Assembly: GCA_965206395.1 (NCBI GenBank)
Contig: CBDBJK010000014.1
Coordinates: 29,144 to 93,143 of the forward strand
Reading direction: 5' to 3'
Length of the DNA: 64,000 nt
Source: CBDBJK01 sp965206395
GTDB taxonomy: Bacteria; Chloroflexota; Dehalococcoidia; Lucifugimonadales; CATOSD01
Part shown: one piece after another, positions 38,021 to 47,730 of the stretch
Layout: every line of letters begins with the position of its first letter
How positions within the stretch are numbered: the first letter of the stretch is position 1
Notes under the pieces: generated by a model
Seen by the model: the letters and a program-made list of their open reading frames with translations, nothing else
Databases searched by the model: none
What the model was told of the DNA's origin: nothing
Program-made: the position numbers and the translations under genes

Positions 38021-38106
38021 TATACAAACTCCCGTTATAAAACTGGCAATCGTTTACATAATTTCCCAGGCCGCCAGCGACTGGGTCTTTTTCTCCGAGC
38101 GAGCTT

Positions 38107-39405
38107 CTAGTCCGGGTGCTTGCTGTACATCATCAAGCCGCAAGCGTCGGGTGTATTGCTTCCTGCGATGGCAATATCCGCTTTTACGCTTACCTGCCGT
38201 GCCCCTGCCGTCCCTCTGAGTTGCTCAATGCTGTCGGTGTGGAGAGCGGAGCGCGTGCGTCCGGTTCCAAGGTTCCCACCGCTGGACAGGAAGGGGTGTG
38301 GGCCTTCTACCCTGATGTCACCGGCATAGAAGTCATGTGCCTCTCCTTCTTTAACGCCGTGCCATTGGAAGCCTTCCAGGAAAGTTTGGGTGAAGGTAGC
38401 GTAGCCGTCGTAAGGATTAAAGATATCCACGTCATCGGGGCCAAGGCCGGAACCCTCCCACATCTTGCGAGCCAGGTGGCGAGTCGCTTCCTGCATCTCA
38501 TCCAGAGTTGTCATGCTACTCCGTCCACGGATAGCGTTCTGAGTGTGGTTCAGGACGTAAACCGGCGTTTGGTGCAGACTCTTGGCGCGCTCCGCGGTGG
38601 TAAAAATAAAAGCTGCGCATGTCATGACAGGCCGGTCACAGTCGTAGACCACCATAGGCTCCTCTATCAGCCGGCCATTCAGATAATCCTCACGGGTGAG
38701 TTGATACGGCTCGTGCAGGGCGTAGTATGACCACGGCGTCAGAAGGCCATTCCTCCTCTGGTTGATGACAAATGGGGCCAGGGCTTCATGGGTCGTGCCG
38801 TACCTCTGGCAGTATTGCTGGAAGGTGACGAGGTTGTTGAACATCGCGCCGCCCTGATAGCCCCATGGGAGGGTAAAGGCGTTGTTACCCTGGGCCTCTT
38901 CGCGGTTATTTACGGGGTTGTTGTGTCCATATCGGCCATCTAAATTGACCATCGGGTACCACACCAGAAGGTAGTCGGCCATTCCATCGCCGACGGCTTG
39001 GGCTGCCATACCCATCATCGGGCCGATGTAGGGCGCTTCGGACTCCGAATACTTGATGTTTTTAAACCCCAGTTGCTTCTGGATCCATCCTGCTGATGCC
39101 TTCGTCAGGCCATCTTCGGTGTCGTAAGGGGGATCAAAATATGGACGCGGCGCCCATGTCTGCTCCGCGCGCGTTTCTGAACTCGTCATAAGACCATCTA
39201 TGTCGTCTATCGACAGGCCTGCATCTGAGATCGCCTTCAGGCACGCTTCTTTGGACAAACCGCCGCAGGATCTATCCAGGCTCACGCCGTCCCAGCGCCG
39301 TTCTATGTGGGACTGCCCCCAACCTACGAGCGCCACCTTCCCCCGGTGTTCCCAGAGTCCCTGTCCTTCACTAGTCCTCATCCAACTGTTGCCGTTGCTA
39401 GTCAT
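38107..39405 (-). CDS. Thiolase-family protein (SCP-x/Ltp2-like)
   Basis: 432 residues of the non-decarboxylating thiolase/SCP-x type: KVALVGWGQSHIERRW, AISDAGLSIDDIDGLMTSSE, ADYLLVWYPMVN, and a C-terminal half with DIFNPYDGYATFTQTFLEGF, HPFLSSGGNLGTGRT and NTPDACGLMMYSKHPD. The classical N-terminal nucleophile Cys is not evident; the SCP-x/Ltp2 group includes aldol lyases that do not need it. A DUF35 OB-fold protein is encoded 60 bp upstream on the same strand, and such pairs form complexes that shorten sterol or branched acyl side chains. A retro-aldol or thiolytic role is therefore suggested. Confidence 0.87.
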   Translation of the reverse strand: MTSNGNSWMRTSEGQGLWEHRGKVALVGWGQSHIERRWDGVSLDRSCGGLSKEACLKAISDAGLSIDDIDGLMTSSETRAEQTWAPRPYFDPPYDTEDGLTKASAGWIQKQLGFKNIKYSESEAPYIGPMMGMAAQAVGDGMADYLLVWYPMVNLDGRYGHNNPVNNREEAQGNNAFTLPWGYQGGAMFNNLVTFQQYCQRYGTTHEALAPFVINQRRNGLLTPWSYYALHEPYQLTREDYLNGRLIEEPMVVYDCDRPVMTCAAFIFTTAERAKSLHQTPVYVLNHTQNAIRGRSSMTTLDEMQEATRHLARKMWEGSGLGPDDVDIFNPYDGYATFTQTFLEGFQWHGVKEGEAHDFYAGDIRVEGPHPFLSSGGNLGTGRTRSALHTDSIEQLRGTAGARQVSVKADIAIAGSNTPDACGLMMYSKHPD

Positions 39406-39465
39406 CTTTATTTCCCTTCTGCCAGAGTCCGTTGCAATCGTACGGACAGACTGGCTGCTCCTTAA

Positions 39466-39900
39466 TTACTGGATTACTCGCCATTCAGGAACCAACTGTC
39501 CCGAACCCTCTCCCGACTCGTCAAACACTACCTCGACAGGCGCACCGACAGGAACTTCTCCCGCAGGAGTGCCCGGAAGGTTAGATAGGAAGTTGAGGCC
39601 TGGGTCTTCATCCAGAGTTATCACGGCGAAATTGATGGGTTGAGCTGATTTGAATCCACGGATGCGGGAGTCCCGTATAACGAAAAATACGTCAATATGA
39701 CCCTTGCCTCCCACTTCTTTCCATTGAAGAGGGGCTGTGGAGTCGCAATTATTGCACTGCTGTTTCGGGGGGTAATGGTTGAGATTGCAACTGGCGCAAT
39801 TTTGCACCACTAGTTTCTTCTCGTTCGCCGCATCCCAGAAGGGCTGAGTAAGCTCATTAGGCACTGGAATGGGGCGTTCAAGACCTGGGATCATAGACAT
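39466..39900 (-). CDS. DUF35 zinc-ribbon/OB-fold protein (thiolase partner)
   Basis: 144 residues. A helical lead (ELTQPFWDAANEKKLVVQNC) opens the rubredoxin-like zinc ribbon CASC...CNNC, followed by an OB-fold with INFAVITLDEDPGLNF and VPVGAPVEVVFDE. This is the ChsH2/DUF35 architecture that binds acyl-CoA and activates an SCP-x-like thiolase or aldolase. It sits directly upstream of such a thiolase in the same direction. The gene looks complete. Confidence 0.88.
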   Translation of the reverse strand: MSMIPGLERPIPVPNELTQPFWDAANEKKLVVQNCASCNLNHYPPKQQCNNCDSTAPLQWKEVGGKGHIDVFFVIRDSRIRGFKSAQPINFAVITLDEDPGLNFLSNLPGTPAGEVPVGAPVEVVFDESGEGSGQLVPEWRVIQ

Positions 39901-40014
39901 GGTCGTCCTCCGTCGCTTGTTTTTCAGACTTCCTTCGGCACTTCGCCGCTTGTGCCATCACATGGCGTGAACTACGATTGCTAGAATCACTTTGATTCAA
40001 TGATCCTCTTAATT

Positions 40015-40374
40015 CTAAGTCTTCTGCTCGTTGATCCAAGGCTCAGTATGTCCGGCATCCATCCAGAGAAATTGGAACCCTGCCTCCAGCGCAAACTGCT
40101 GATCCATCTCGGTATCGCCAATATGGTAATACACCTCAGCAGAAAAGCGAGCCTTTACATCCACGAGCTGATGTTTGGCTGAAACGAAGCTCACCTTGAT
40201 GTCATGCCGATCCCATATGCCCTGCTGAACGGGAAGCGGTCGGTCCGAGCTACTTCCAATGATACAGCCATGAGCCTTGGCCTTTCTCACCATTGCCATA
40301 GTGATTGGCCCAGGTGGGTCGCCTGCTTCCAGCGTTCCGTCTATGTCAAAGCTAACCAGTATTGCCAAGAACAC
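40015..40374 (-). CDS. Small HAD-like hydrolase
   Basis: 119 residues starting from GTG. The N-terminal LVSFDIDGTLEAGDPPGPIT carries the HAD nucleophile Asp and its second Asp; IIGSSSDRPLP fits motif II (Ser), and YYHIGDTEMDQQFALEAGFQF matches motif IV with its acidic pair. The cap domain is absent, so this is a minimal C0-type HAD phosphatase or a polynucleotide-phosphatase-like protein. The substrate is unknown. Confidence 0.75.
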   Translation of the reverse strand: MFLAILVSFDIDGTLEAGDPPGPITMAMVRKAKAHGCIIGSSSDRPLPVQQGIWDRHDIKVSFVSAKHQLVDVKARFSAEVYYHIGDTEMDQQFALEAGFQFLWMDAGHTEPWINEQKT

Positions 40375-40818
40375 CCTCTCTTTTCACTGAAGATCAAGAT
40401 GAGATTACCCGCTCACTCCGTCGAGGTTTCGTGCTCGGAAGCCCCGAACACTATGTCTGCAACTCGGTTGTTTGGAATATCGTATGCAATCCTTCAAGAT
40501 ATTGCAGGAGATTTCCTGATTCAGCCGTCCCTAGCTCGCAACAAGCCATGCTGACCGAATCGAGTCTATCACCACGAGGGTTTTTGTCAACCCATTTCAA
40601 ACCTCATCTGGCCTCCGAGTCTGGGATAACTCGATGCCATTGCCAATCTGGTCAAACTGGCCCTGTTTCAAAGCAATATATACTGGCCATTGACCAACCG
40701 AACAGGTATTTGCTGTGATTCCAGACCACTAGCCCCTGACAGCCCTCTGAGTTGCGATTGACCAAAATAGGAGCTACCATTATCCTCCAGCTAGAGGTTC
40801 TTAAAGATTGGAGATGAA
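40375..40818. other. 444-bp stretch, possible acyl-CoA dehydrogenase remnant
   Basis: No complete gene is seen. The plus-strand frame starting near 40362 begins PSLFTEDQDEITRSLRRGF, which resembles the N-terminus of acyl-CoA dehydrogenases, but the rest of the 118-codon frame does not follow the family. It may be a decayed fragment. The end of the stretch must contain the promoter for the oxidase at 40819. Confidence 0.4.
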
Positions 40819-41958
40819 GTGACTCACTTTGACGCGATAGTAATAGGTGTAGGCGGCACGGGCAGTTCTGCTGTCTATCACCTTGCTCAAAGGGGCTTAA
40901 AAGTCCTAGGGCTGGAACGGTATGACATACCCAACGGGATGGGATCTTCCCATGGAGTTACCAGGATGATCCGGCTGGCCTACCACGAACATCCATCATA
41001 TGTACCCCTTGTTCAAAGAGCATATGGGTTGTGGCACCAGTTGGAAAATCATACAGGGGAACGCCTGATGATCACGACCGGCTCCATTCGCGGGGGATCG
41101 GAAAACGGATCGTTGTTCCGAGGGGCGAAGAAAGCCTGCGACATTCACCATTTACCTTATGAAGTTCTGGATGGAACTGAAGTTAACCAGCGATTCCCCG
41201 GCTATCGATTACCAAAGGATGTACTGACCGTCTATCAGCCTGATGGAGGATTTCTGTTATCAGAGCAGTGCGTAGTAGCGTATGTTTCCGCTGCCCTTGA
41301 ACTTGGTGCCGAAGTACACGGACGGGAACAGGTGTTAAACTGGGAGCCTTGGGGAGACGGCGTCAAGATTCAGACTGACAGGGATACCTATACGGCAAAT
41401 AGTCTGGTCATCTGTGCTGGTTCCTGGGCGTATAAGCTAGTGCCGGGCCTCGCTGAATATGCCATACCGGAAAGGCAGGTGCTGGCCTGGTTTCAGCCGA
41501 GCCAACCGAAGTCATTCAAACCCGGAACCTTTCCTGTATGGGGTCTGGAGGTGGATGAGGACCGGTATTACGGATTTCCCTCCTATGGGGTCCCTGGTTT
41601 CAAGCTGGGCCGCTATCACCACCTCAAAGAGCAGGTTGACCCGGACACGATGGAACGTGAACCCAATGCGCAAGACGAGGAAATGCTCAGGGATTTCACT
41701 CGACGCTATTTCCCAGATGCTATTGGCCCAACTCTGGCCCTTAAGACTTGTCTGTTCACTAACACGCCGGACGGGCATTTCATAATTGACAGACTTCCAG
41801 ATTGTCCACAAGTCAGCATCGCTGCTGGGTTTTCGGGACACGGTTTCAAATTCTGTAGCGTCGTTGGAGAGATAATGGCCGACCTGTCCCAACGCGGCGA
41901 AACTTCCCATGACTTGAGCCTGTTCAAGCTTGATCGATTCAATAACGCCGTGCCGTAG
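40819..41958 (+). CDS. Monomeric sarcosine oxidase-like FAD oxidoreductase
   Basis: 379 residues of the DAO/MSOX family. The dinucleotide motif is DAIVIGVGGTGSSAVYHLAQRG, with GLERYDIPN following. GSSHGVTRMIRLAYHEHPSY is the conserved flavin and substrate segment of monomeric sarcosine oxidase and N-methyltryptophan oxidase. LKTCLFTNTPDGHFIIDRLP holds the Cys that carries FAD covalently in that family, and GFSGHGFKFCSVVGE closes the FAD site. It should oxidise an N-methyl or other secondary amine, producing an aldehyde and H2O2. The start is GTG at 40819. It is monocistronic as far as can be seen. Confidence 0.9.
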   Translation: MTHFDAIVIGVGGTGSSAVYHLAQRGLKVLGLERYDIPNGMGSSHGVTRMIRLAYHEHPSYVPLVQRAYGLWHQLENHTGERLMITTGSIRGGSENGSLFRGAKKACDIHHLPYEVLDGTEVNQRFPGYRLPKDVLTVYQPDGGFLLSEQCVVAYVSAALELGAEVHGREQVLNWEPWGDGVKIQTDRDTYTANSLVICAGSWAYKLVPGLAEYAIPERQVLAWFQPSQPKSFKPGTFPVWGLEVDEDRYYGFPSYGVPGFKLGRYHHLKEQVDPDTMEREPNAQDEEMLRDFTRRYFPDAIGPTLALKTCLFTNTPDGHFIIDRLPDCPQVSIAAGFSGHGFKFCSVVGEIMADLSQRGETSHDLSLFKLDRFNNAVP

Positions 41959-41986
41959 GACTTAAATTTGCGCTGAGGCTTGACAA

Positions 41987-42684
41987 TTACACGGGGGCTG
42001 CGGACCTTGCCAACTGCCTAGCCACGAAAGCCTTCATTAGTCTTAGAGAGCGATCGGTCTCCGTTCTAGGATCGCTTCCAAACCCATGTGGCATGTCAGG
42101 AAATATCTCTAATTCGATCTCTCCACTAGCAGAACGATACGCCTCCACAAATCGCTCTGGTATCGACATTGGAACGTTTTCGTCAGCTGTCCCCTGAATA
42201 ATCAGCGTAGGAGGCAACTCGACTTTTTCTTGGCCTTCCAGGATGACTTGGGGGTTACCCTCGTGCATGGCCTCTTTGTTCAGAAAGTATGCTTCGGTGC
42301 TGATTACGAGACGATCCATACCTGCGTTCTTAGCGTGTAAATAACGAGCGTACGGGTCCAGTACCGGCCAGGTTTGGAGGAGGTAGGCAAAGGTCGCGTC
42401 ATGGCCTTCTACTTCTGGAGACGAAATGGCGGTGTAGCGAGGGTCATGTGGACGCATGGCACTGAGCATGATCGTGTGCCCACTGCTGGACGAGCCTAGC
42501 CCTCCAATATTATATGCATCTGAGTTGAACTCTGTGGCATGCGCCTTCAGCCAGCGCGTGGCATAGTTTACATCGACTACCTGAGCGGGATAAGGGTGTT
42601 CAGGGGCTATACGAAAGTCTATCGCCACGACGACCAGGCCACTGACTGCGAGATTATGGTTTATGAGTTCTCCACTAGTTCTAG
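41987..42684 (-). pseudogene. Alpha/beta hydrolase (HSL-type), C-terminal part
   Basis: The C-terminal 230 codons of an esterase whose start lies at 44057, beyond an IS5-group element. Joining at CTAG gives GGC ACT AGA ACT AGT, reading WNTGTRTSGELINHNLAVSG without a stop. The nucleophile elbow is GLGSSSSGH, the acid lies in QGTADENVPMS and the His in PDMPHGFGSD. The apparent GTG start at 42628 (MAIDFRIAPEHPYPAQ) is only an internal codon; it would lack the oxyanion hole. Confidence 0.83.
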
Positions 42685-43881
42685 GGATGCTCTGAACAAT
42701 CGGCTTCAGGCTGGGCCGAGTTGACCGGAGTGGTTTTGGGGGCGTTAAATTGCCTCATGGCACCGTGGTGAGGGTTATTGTCGGCCTACAACCGGCCCTG
42801 ACAGGGCCTTTCGCCGCCCTTAGCCCTGATTTTGGGCGCACTTATACAAGGTCTCACGCCGCCAGGTACTGTTCGGCCCTCATCAAGTTGGCAAACCCCA
42901 GCAGCGTCATCAGCCGCTGCGTGTTCTTGGACAGCCCCCTGTAGCGGACCTTGGCGTAGCCGAAGTGCCGCTTGATGTACAGGAACGGATGCTCCACCTT
43001 AGCTCTGACCGACGCTTTGCGCTTCTCCGACACCGCCTCAGGGCTCCCAGGCTCCAGCTTCCGACGCTGGCCGGGCCTCATCGCCACCTGCCACTCCACG
43101 TCCAAGCCCCGGTTCCCCGGCCTCTTGTCAACTCCCTGATACCCAGCATCTCCCCACACCTGAGACTCCCCACCGTGCAGCAACCGGGGCAACTCAGTCA
43201 GGTCATGCACGTTCGCAGATGTCGTGGTCATGCTGTGCACCACTCCCGTCTGCGAGTCCACACCGATGTGCACCTTCATCCCGAAGTGCCACTCGTTACC
43301 CTTCTTCGTCTGGTGCATCTCTGGGTCGCGCTCTTTAGCCCGATTCTTCGTCGATGAGGGCGCCGCTATGATGCTCGCGTCCACTATCGTCCCCTCCTGA
43401 AGACGGAGACCCTTGGACTCCAGATAGCGGTTGATCTCCTCGAACAGACCCGCGCCCAACTCATGCTCTTCCAGCAGGTGGCGGAAGTTCAGAATCGTCG
43501 TCTCGTCCGGCAGCGGCCCAGGCAGTCTCAGCCCTACGAACCGCCTCACCGATTCGACCTCATAGAGCATGTCCTCCATCCCAGGGTCGCTCAGGTTGTA
43601 AAACAACTGCACGCAGTGTATCCGTAGCATCACCGATAACTCGTAGGGCCGCCGACCACGACCGGCCTTGGGATAGAACGGTCGAATGCGCTCTTCCAAC
43701 TCTTCCCAAGGGATCAGTCCATCCATGCGCTCAAGGAACTTCTCCCGGCGAGTCTTTCGCTTCTTGCTCTCGTAGTCCAAGTCCGCAAACGTCGGCTGGT
43801 TCATTGCCTCTCCTCCCCCGTCTTCAGGCCTTGGCCCTATTTTACTATCCCACAAGCCATCGGGACTTATTCAGAGCATCC
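42685..43881 (-). mobile_element. IS5-group insertion sequence, copy 2 (intact)
   Basis: 1197 bp, flanked by CTAG at 42681-42684 and 43882-43885. Its ends are identical to those of copies 1 and 3. It is inserted in an alpha/beta hydrolase gene, in the same direction as that gene. It differs from copy 3 at two positions that I noticed: one upstream of the transposase start and one silent. Confidence 0.93.
42854..43804 (-). CDS. IS5-group transposase (DDE)
   Basis: 316 residues from ATG 43804, which has GGAGGAGAG upstream; the frame extends 17 codons further but without a ribosome-binding site. It is clearly homologous to the transposase of IS5 itself along its whole length: MNQPTFADLDYESKKRKTRR, FYPKAGRGRRPYELSVMLRI, then the first Asp in IVDASIIAAPSSTKN, second Asp in GDAGYQGVDKR, and Glu in VRAKVEHPFLYIKRHFGYAK. 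It looks fully functional. Confidence 0.93.
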   Translation of the reverse strand: MNQPTFADLDYESKKRKTRREKFLERMDGLIPWEELEERIRPFYPKAGRGRRPYELSVMLRIHCVQLFYNLSDPGMEDMLYEVESVRRFVGLRLPGPLPDETTILNFRHLLEEHELGAGLFEEINRYLESKGLRLQEGTIVDASIIAAPSSTKNRAKERDPEMHQTKKGNEWHFGMKVHIGVDSQTGVVHSMTTTSANVHDLTELPRLLHGGESQVWGDAGYQGVDKRPGNRGLDVEWQVAMRPGQRRKLEPGSPEAVSEKRKASVRAKVEHPFLYIKRHFGYAKVRYRGLSKNTQRLMTLLGFANLMRAEQYLAA

Positions 43882-44057
43882 CTAGTGCCTGTATTCCAGG
43901 CCCCTCCGTGAACGAAAAGCAGGGCAGGAAATGGACCGCTCCCTTGAGGTTGATAGATTCGAGCTTCCCAGGATTTTTCTTGGGTTCGTCTGTACTCTAC
44001 GTCGTAAACTCGAACTTCATAATTTTGATCTGGATCGTATGTAAATGGCGAACTCAT
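43882..44057 (-). pseudogene. Alpha/beta hydrolase (HSL-type), N-terminal part
   Basis: The first 58 codons of the esterase continued at 42684. They begin MSSPFTYDPDQNYEVRVYDV and reach the oxyanion-hole motif LLFVHGGAWNTGT, after which the IS5-group element intervenes. The ATG at 44057 is preferred; a GTG at 44075 is possible. The restored protein has 289 residues, normal for carboxylesterases of the hormone-sensitive-lipase group. It lies near flavoenzyme and hydantoinase-like genes and may have served small-ester catabolism. Confidence 0.82.
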
Positions 44058-44224
44058 TTTCAGCTTTTCCTCCACGAAGAATTAAGACGACAACATCTAT
44101 CAATACTACAAAGTGTGTTCGCTCGTCATCGCCAGGTCCTTTTTCGTCGATAGGGCGAGTGAATCAATGTGCCTCTCCCCGGTCAGCCAGAGCCTTGATG
44201 CATGATAGCAACGATACAACTGCT

Positions 44225-45823
44225 TCAGGCGATGCCGGCGACTTTTCTAATTAGCGATGGTACATCGCCGGGCAGTTCGTCTCCCGCCCAAACTACATAC
44301 TGGTCAGGACGGATCAAGACCAGGCGCGATTCGTATGCTTTCCGCTTTTCCTCATAGGTATCCCATACAATATCCAGGGGCACGTGCAGAGATCGGGCCG
44401 TCTGCTGAAACGCCTTGATTGCCCGAACATCAGCATCGAAGGCGAGCAAGGTGAAGCCTTTTCCAAGTTCCTCGAAGACATTGCGGCCGGAGGACAGGGG
44501 TTGTGGAGCCAGATGGTGCCCCGGCTGGGCTGCATAGGAATGGTTTCCATTAACACCGCAAGAAGAATTCGGAGGTCCAAGAACAACAGACTAGCCCTCG
44601 TAGTGGGGATCGTATGATCGCTGGTCAGAGCTACCTGAGGCCTCTAATTGCTTCCAGGCCCGCCCGAACTCCTTAGAATCACGGTCAGGATTGTAGCTCT
44701 CTAGGAACGAGCGGTCTGCCCTAATGCCCCCCGCGATAATCCTTTCGCCAGTGTCCACGAAAATCGGGCGCCGTTCCTCGCTGTAAGAGTCCAACAGCGG
44801 CTCGCCTCCCCAGCCTTCTAACACCGCCGACAGCTTCCATCCCAGGTTGGCTACGTCCTCAAGGCCAGAATTTAATCCGAATGCGCCATAAGGAGGATGA
44901 CTGTGGGCAGCGTCGCCAGCGATGAACGCACGCCCTTGACGATAGGTGCTGGCAATCGCGATGCGCAGATCCCAGAATCCTACATAGTCGATTGTAGATG
45001 GAAAAGAGAATCCAGCGGCACGTTGCAGCAGCCCGTGAAAGTCATAGTTCTCTGCGGTGGTATCTTGCGGTACAGGTGCGTGAAAGAACCATCCTTCTCC
45101 CACGTCGATTCGACCGAAGAATTGCCAAATCCCTTTTAGTTCTGCATTTAGCACGCGGTAGGTGGTCCGTTCGGGAAAGCGTTTCAGGCCTTCGTGAAGC
45201 TCGCGTGAGCGGAAGACGGCCAGCGCCATACGCTGTCCGAAATCCGTGCCCTCTCGTTCGATGCCCAGCTGCTCTCGGACTGTGGATCGCGCGCCGTCAC
45301 AACCCACGACGTATTCAGCCTTCAGAATCTTTTTGCCAGAACCGCCTTCCTCGGCGATGGTGACTCGCACGCCGTCTTCGTCCTGCTCTATCGTTTCTGC
45401 CGACCATCCGAAGAGGCTCGTCACGTTGGGAAAGTCAACCATTCGCGCGCGCAGTACCTCTTCCGTCTGATATTGAGGCAGTCGTTCATTGGCCTAGAAG
45501 TAGTAAGACCTGACTGATTCAAGTCCCGCAGGTGCGTACCAGTATTCGCTCATCAGGTCTCCGTAGGCAGTGATACCACCGATTGGATAACCCGAAGGCA
45601 GCAGGCGCGCGGCCCGCAACTCATCGGCGATGCCCCAAAAGTAGAAATGCTCAAGTGTGCGCTGTGTAAGGTTTTGACCCTTGGGAATCTGTTGTGGTGA
45701 CAAATGACGCTCGACCAGCACGCAGCTAACGCCACGAAGCCCAAGCTCTACAGCAAGCGCCACCCCTACGGGTCCTCCCCCCACGATAATTACTTGATGG
45801 TCTTGTTCCATATCAACCGACAT
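44225..45823 (-). pseudogene. FAD-dependent aromatic-type monooxygenase with two amber codons
   Basis: A single frame of 533 codons encodes a PheA/TfdB/MhpA-type hydroxylase. In order: QVIIVGGGPVGVALAVELGL (GxGxxG), VGCDGARSTVREQLG (DG motif), AFIAGDAAHSHPPYGAFGLN (GD motif), and a thioredoxin-like C-terminal domain with FTLLAFDADVRAIKA and RLVLIRPDQYVVW. Two in-frame TAG codons interrupt it, one between RSYYF and ANERLPQY (45494-45496) and one after PHYEG (44591-44593). All other positions fit the family. It would hydroxylate an aromatic or related substrate with NAD(P)H. It is either recently inactivated or read through. Confidence 0.83.
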
Positions 45824-46105
45824 TTCCTAGACTGGATTCAATGCGACCAAAAGCGCATCAATTCGGGATAGCAAAGACTATATGATCACTTTCGGATGTT
45901 GTCAATCGCCAACTGAAGTGATCAATTCCATTTCACCGAACATAGCCCTGATCGCCACCACCCCAGAATCTTCCGTATGCCATTGACATGATACCCAACC
46001 CCGAATACACTCGCGTCGACCGCTTGCCAAGGTTGGATGCCTCGCCCAGCGCCAAGACAAAAGTCTGAACATAAAGCTGATTAGCGTAGTGAAAGGAGTA
46101 TGATC

Positions 46106-47533
46106 ATGCTAGACCTGTTGATCAAGGGAGGCCGTGTTGTGACGCCTGCGGGAGTGGGAGAGCGGGACATAGGCGTGCAAAGGGAAAAGATTGTTGCCGT
46201 TGCGTCACCCGGTACTCTTCCGTCAGATGGTGCGCGAATAGTCGATGCCGCCGGAAGGATCGTCGTGCCTGGAGGAATCGAGGCGCACGCCCACATCGGA
46301 TTCGGCGAGGGTCGACCTCCGGGTGGGCGGAACAACGCTGGTCCGGCTGCGCAATCTCTGGCAGCTATCTGGGGCGGAACCACAACCGTCGTCGACTTCG
46401 CTAACACGCCTGATGAAGGAGATGTCGTACAGGCTGTTCAAAACCACCTGGCTGGCTGGAACGAGAAAGCTTACACCGATTATTCCGCTCACTGCACCTT
46501 CAGAGGCAGCGCAACGCCAGGCGCAATCTCCCAAATCAAAGACCTCATCACAGCAGGCCTTCCCAGCATCAAAATCTTCACCACTACAATCGTGCCGCCT
46601 TCTCCTGACCGGCCCTTTGCCAAAACAGACATGGGACTGCTAAATGCCATAATGGAGCAGACGGCAAATTATGGCGGAATCGTTGCGGTGCACTCTGAGG
46701 ATGATGATATCGTTCAGTACAATTACTCTATGGCACAGGAGCGCGGGCTATGGGACTGGCACAACATGCATCTCATCCACTCCAACGCGTCGGAAGACCT
46801 CTCTTTCCGGCGCGTAACTCGATTGGCGGAACAGACTGGAGCGGGAATGTACTTCGTGCACGTGAGCGCGAAGGAAGGAGTCAACGCCATCGCGGACGCT
46901 CGGAGTCGCGGGCTACCCATCTACGGCGAAACCCTTCTTCTCTATTGCTCGTTCAACGCCGAGGACTACAAAGAGCACGATGGCATGAAGTACCATACGT
47001 ATCCCTCTCTCAAGTTCGAGGCTGACAGGCTTCGGTTGTGGGATGGACTGCTGCAGGGTGACCTGACTTTCATGGCCACCGACAGTATCGCCACGCCCTA
47101 TGCCCAGAAGATAGAGGGAAGGACGGTTGCCGATGTTACGGGCGGGAACATCGGAATCGAGATTCGGATGGGCGTCACCTACACCGAGGGTGTGGTCAAG
47201 CAGGGTATGTCGCTAGAACGGTACGTCGAGATTACTTCAACCAATGTTGCCAAGGTTCTTGGGTTCTACCCTCGCAAAGGGGCGATTGCGGTAGGGAGCG
47301 ATGCAGACATCACTATCATAGACCCGTCCGTGAAAAGGAAGTTGGCGCTGGATGAGCTCCATCTACAGGACTACAACTCCTGGGAGGGATGGGAAGTCGA
47401 AGGATGGCCGACGACGGTGCTGCTGCGCGGGAAAATAATGATAGAGGATGGCAAGCTGCTTGGACAGCCCACCGATGGGCGGCTCATTCCTCGCAAAGTA
47501 GATTCCTCTATTCTTCAGAAGCCTGTCGTCTAA
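46106..47533 (+). CDS. Dihydropyrimidinase/hydantoinase-like amidohydrolase
   Basis: 475 residues of the D-hydantoinase/dihydropyrimidinase family. It begins MLDLLIKGGRVVTPAGVGER, with metal ligands in GGIEAHAHIGF (HxH), the lysine segment SIKIFTTT, the ligand His of VAVHSEDDD and YFVHVSAKEG, and the catalytic Asp region MATDSIATPY. The C-terminal composite domain KGAIAVGSDADITIIDP is typical. The ATG at 46106 is chosen because AGGAG lies 7 nt upstream; the earlier ATG at 46100 is too close to it. It would open a cyclic ureide or imide. A terminator follows. Confidence 0.9.
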   Translation: MLDLLIKGGRVVTPAGVGERDIGVQREKIVAVASPGTLPSDGARIVDAAGRIVVPGGIEAHAHIGFGEGRPPGGRNNAGPAAQSLAAIWGGTTTVVDFANTPDEGDVVQAVQNHLAGWNEKAYTDYSAHCTFRGSATPGAISQIKDLITAGLPSIKIFTTTIVPPSPDRPFAKTDMGLLNAIMEQTANYGGIVAVHSEDDDIVQYNYSMAQERGLWDWHNMHLIHSNASEDLSFRRVTRLAEQTGAGMYFVHVSAKEGVNAIADARSRGLPIYGETLLLYCSFNAEDYKEHDGMKYHTYPSLKFEADRLRLWDGLLQGDLTFMATDSIATPYAQKIEGRTVADVTGGNIGIEIRMGVTYTEGVVKQGMSLERYVEITSTNVAKVLGFYPRKGAIAVGSDADITIIDPSVKRKLALDELHLQDYNSWEGWEVEGWPTTVLLRGKIMIEDGKLLGQPTDGRLIPRKVDSSILQKPVV

Positions 47534-47550
47534 AGTTTTCGAAAGCTGAG

Positions 47551-47584
47551 AAAGGGCGCAACGACGAGCCGCTGCGCCTTTTCC
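47551..47584 (+). terminator. Rho-independent terminator after the hydantoinase-like gene
   Basis: AAAGGGCGCA (47551-47560) pairs with TGCGCCTTTT (47573-47582) around a 12-nt loop, 18 bp after the stop codon. The stem is GC-rich and followed by a short T tract. Confidence 0.6.
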
Positions 47585-47730
47585 AAGCCTCGGCCCTACG
47601 ATAGCCAGAATATCCCACGCTGAGGGGCACCGTTCGCGAAGGCATTGTCATGTGCCCTTATTCTCCAGCCACAGAAGCCGTCAAAGGGTTAAGAGAGGTC
47701 AATCAATGCCGACTTCAAGGAGTGCGCTCA

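Noticed and set aside
38116..38730. 204-codon plus-strand frame
   Set aside because: Lies opposite the thiolase gene and shows no domain or ribosome-binding site.
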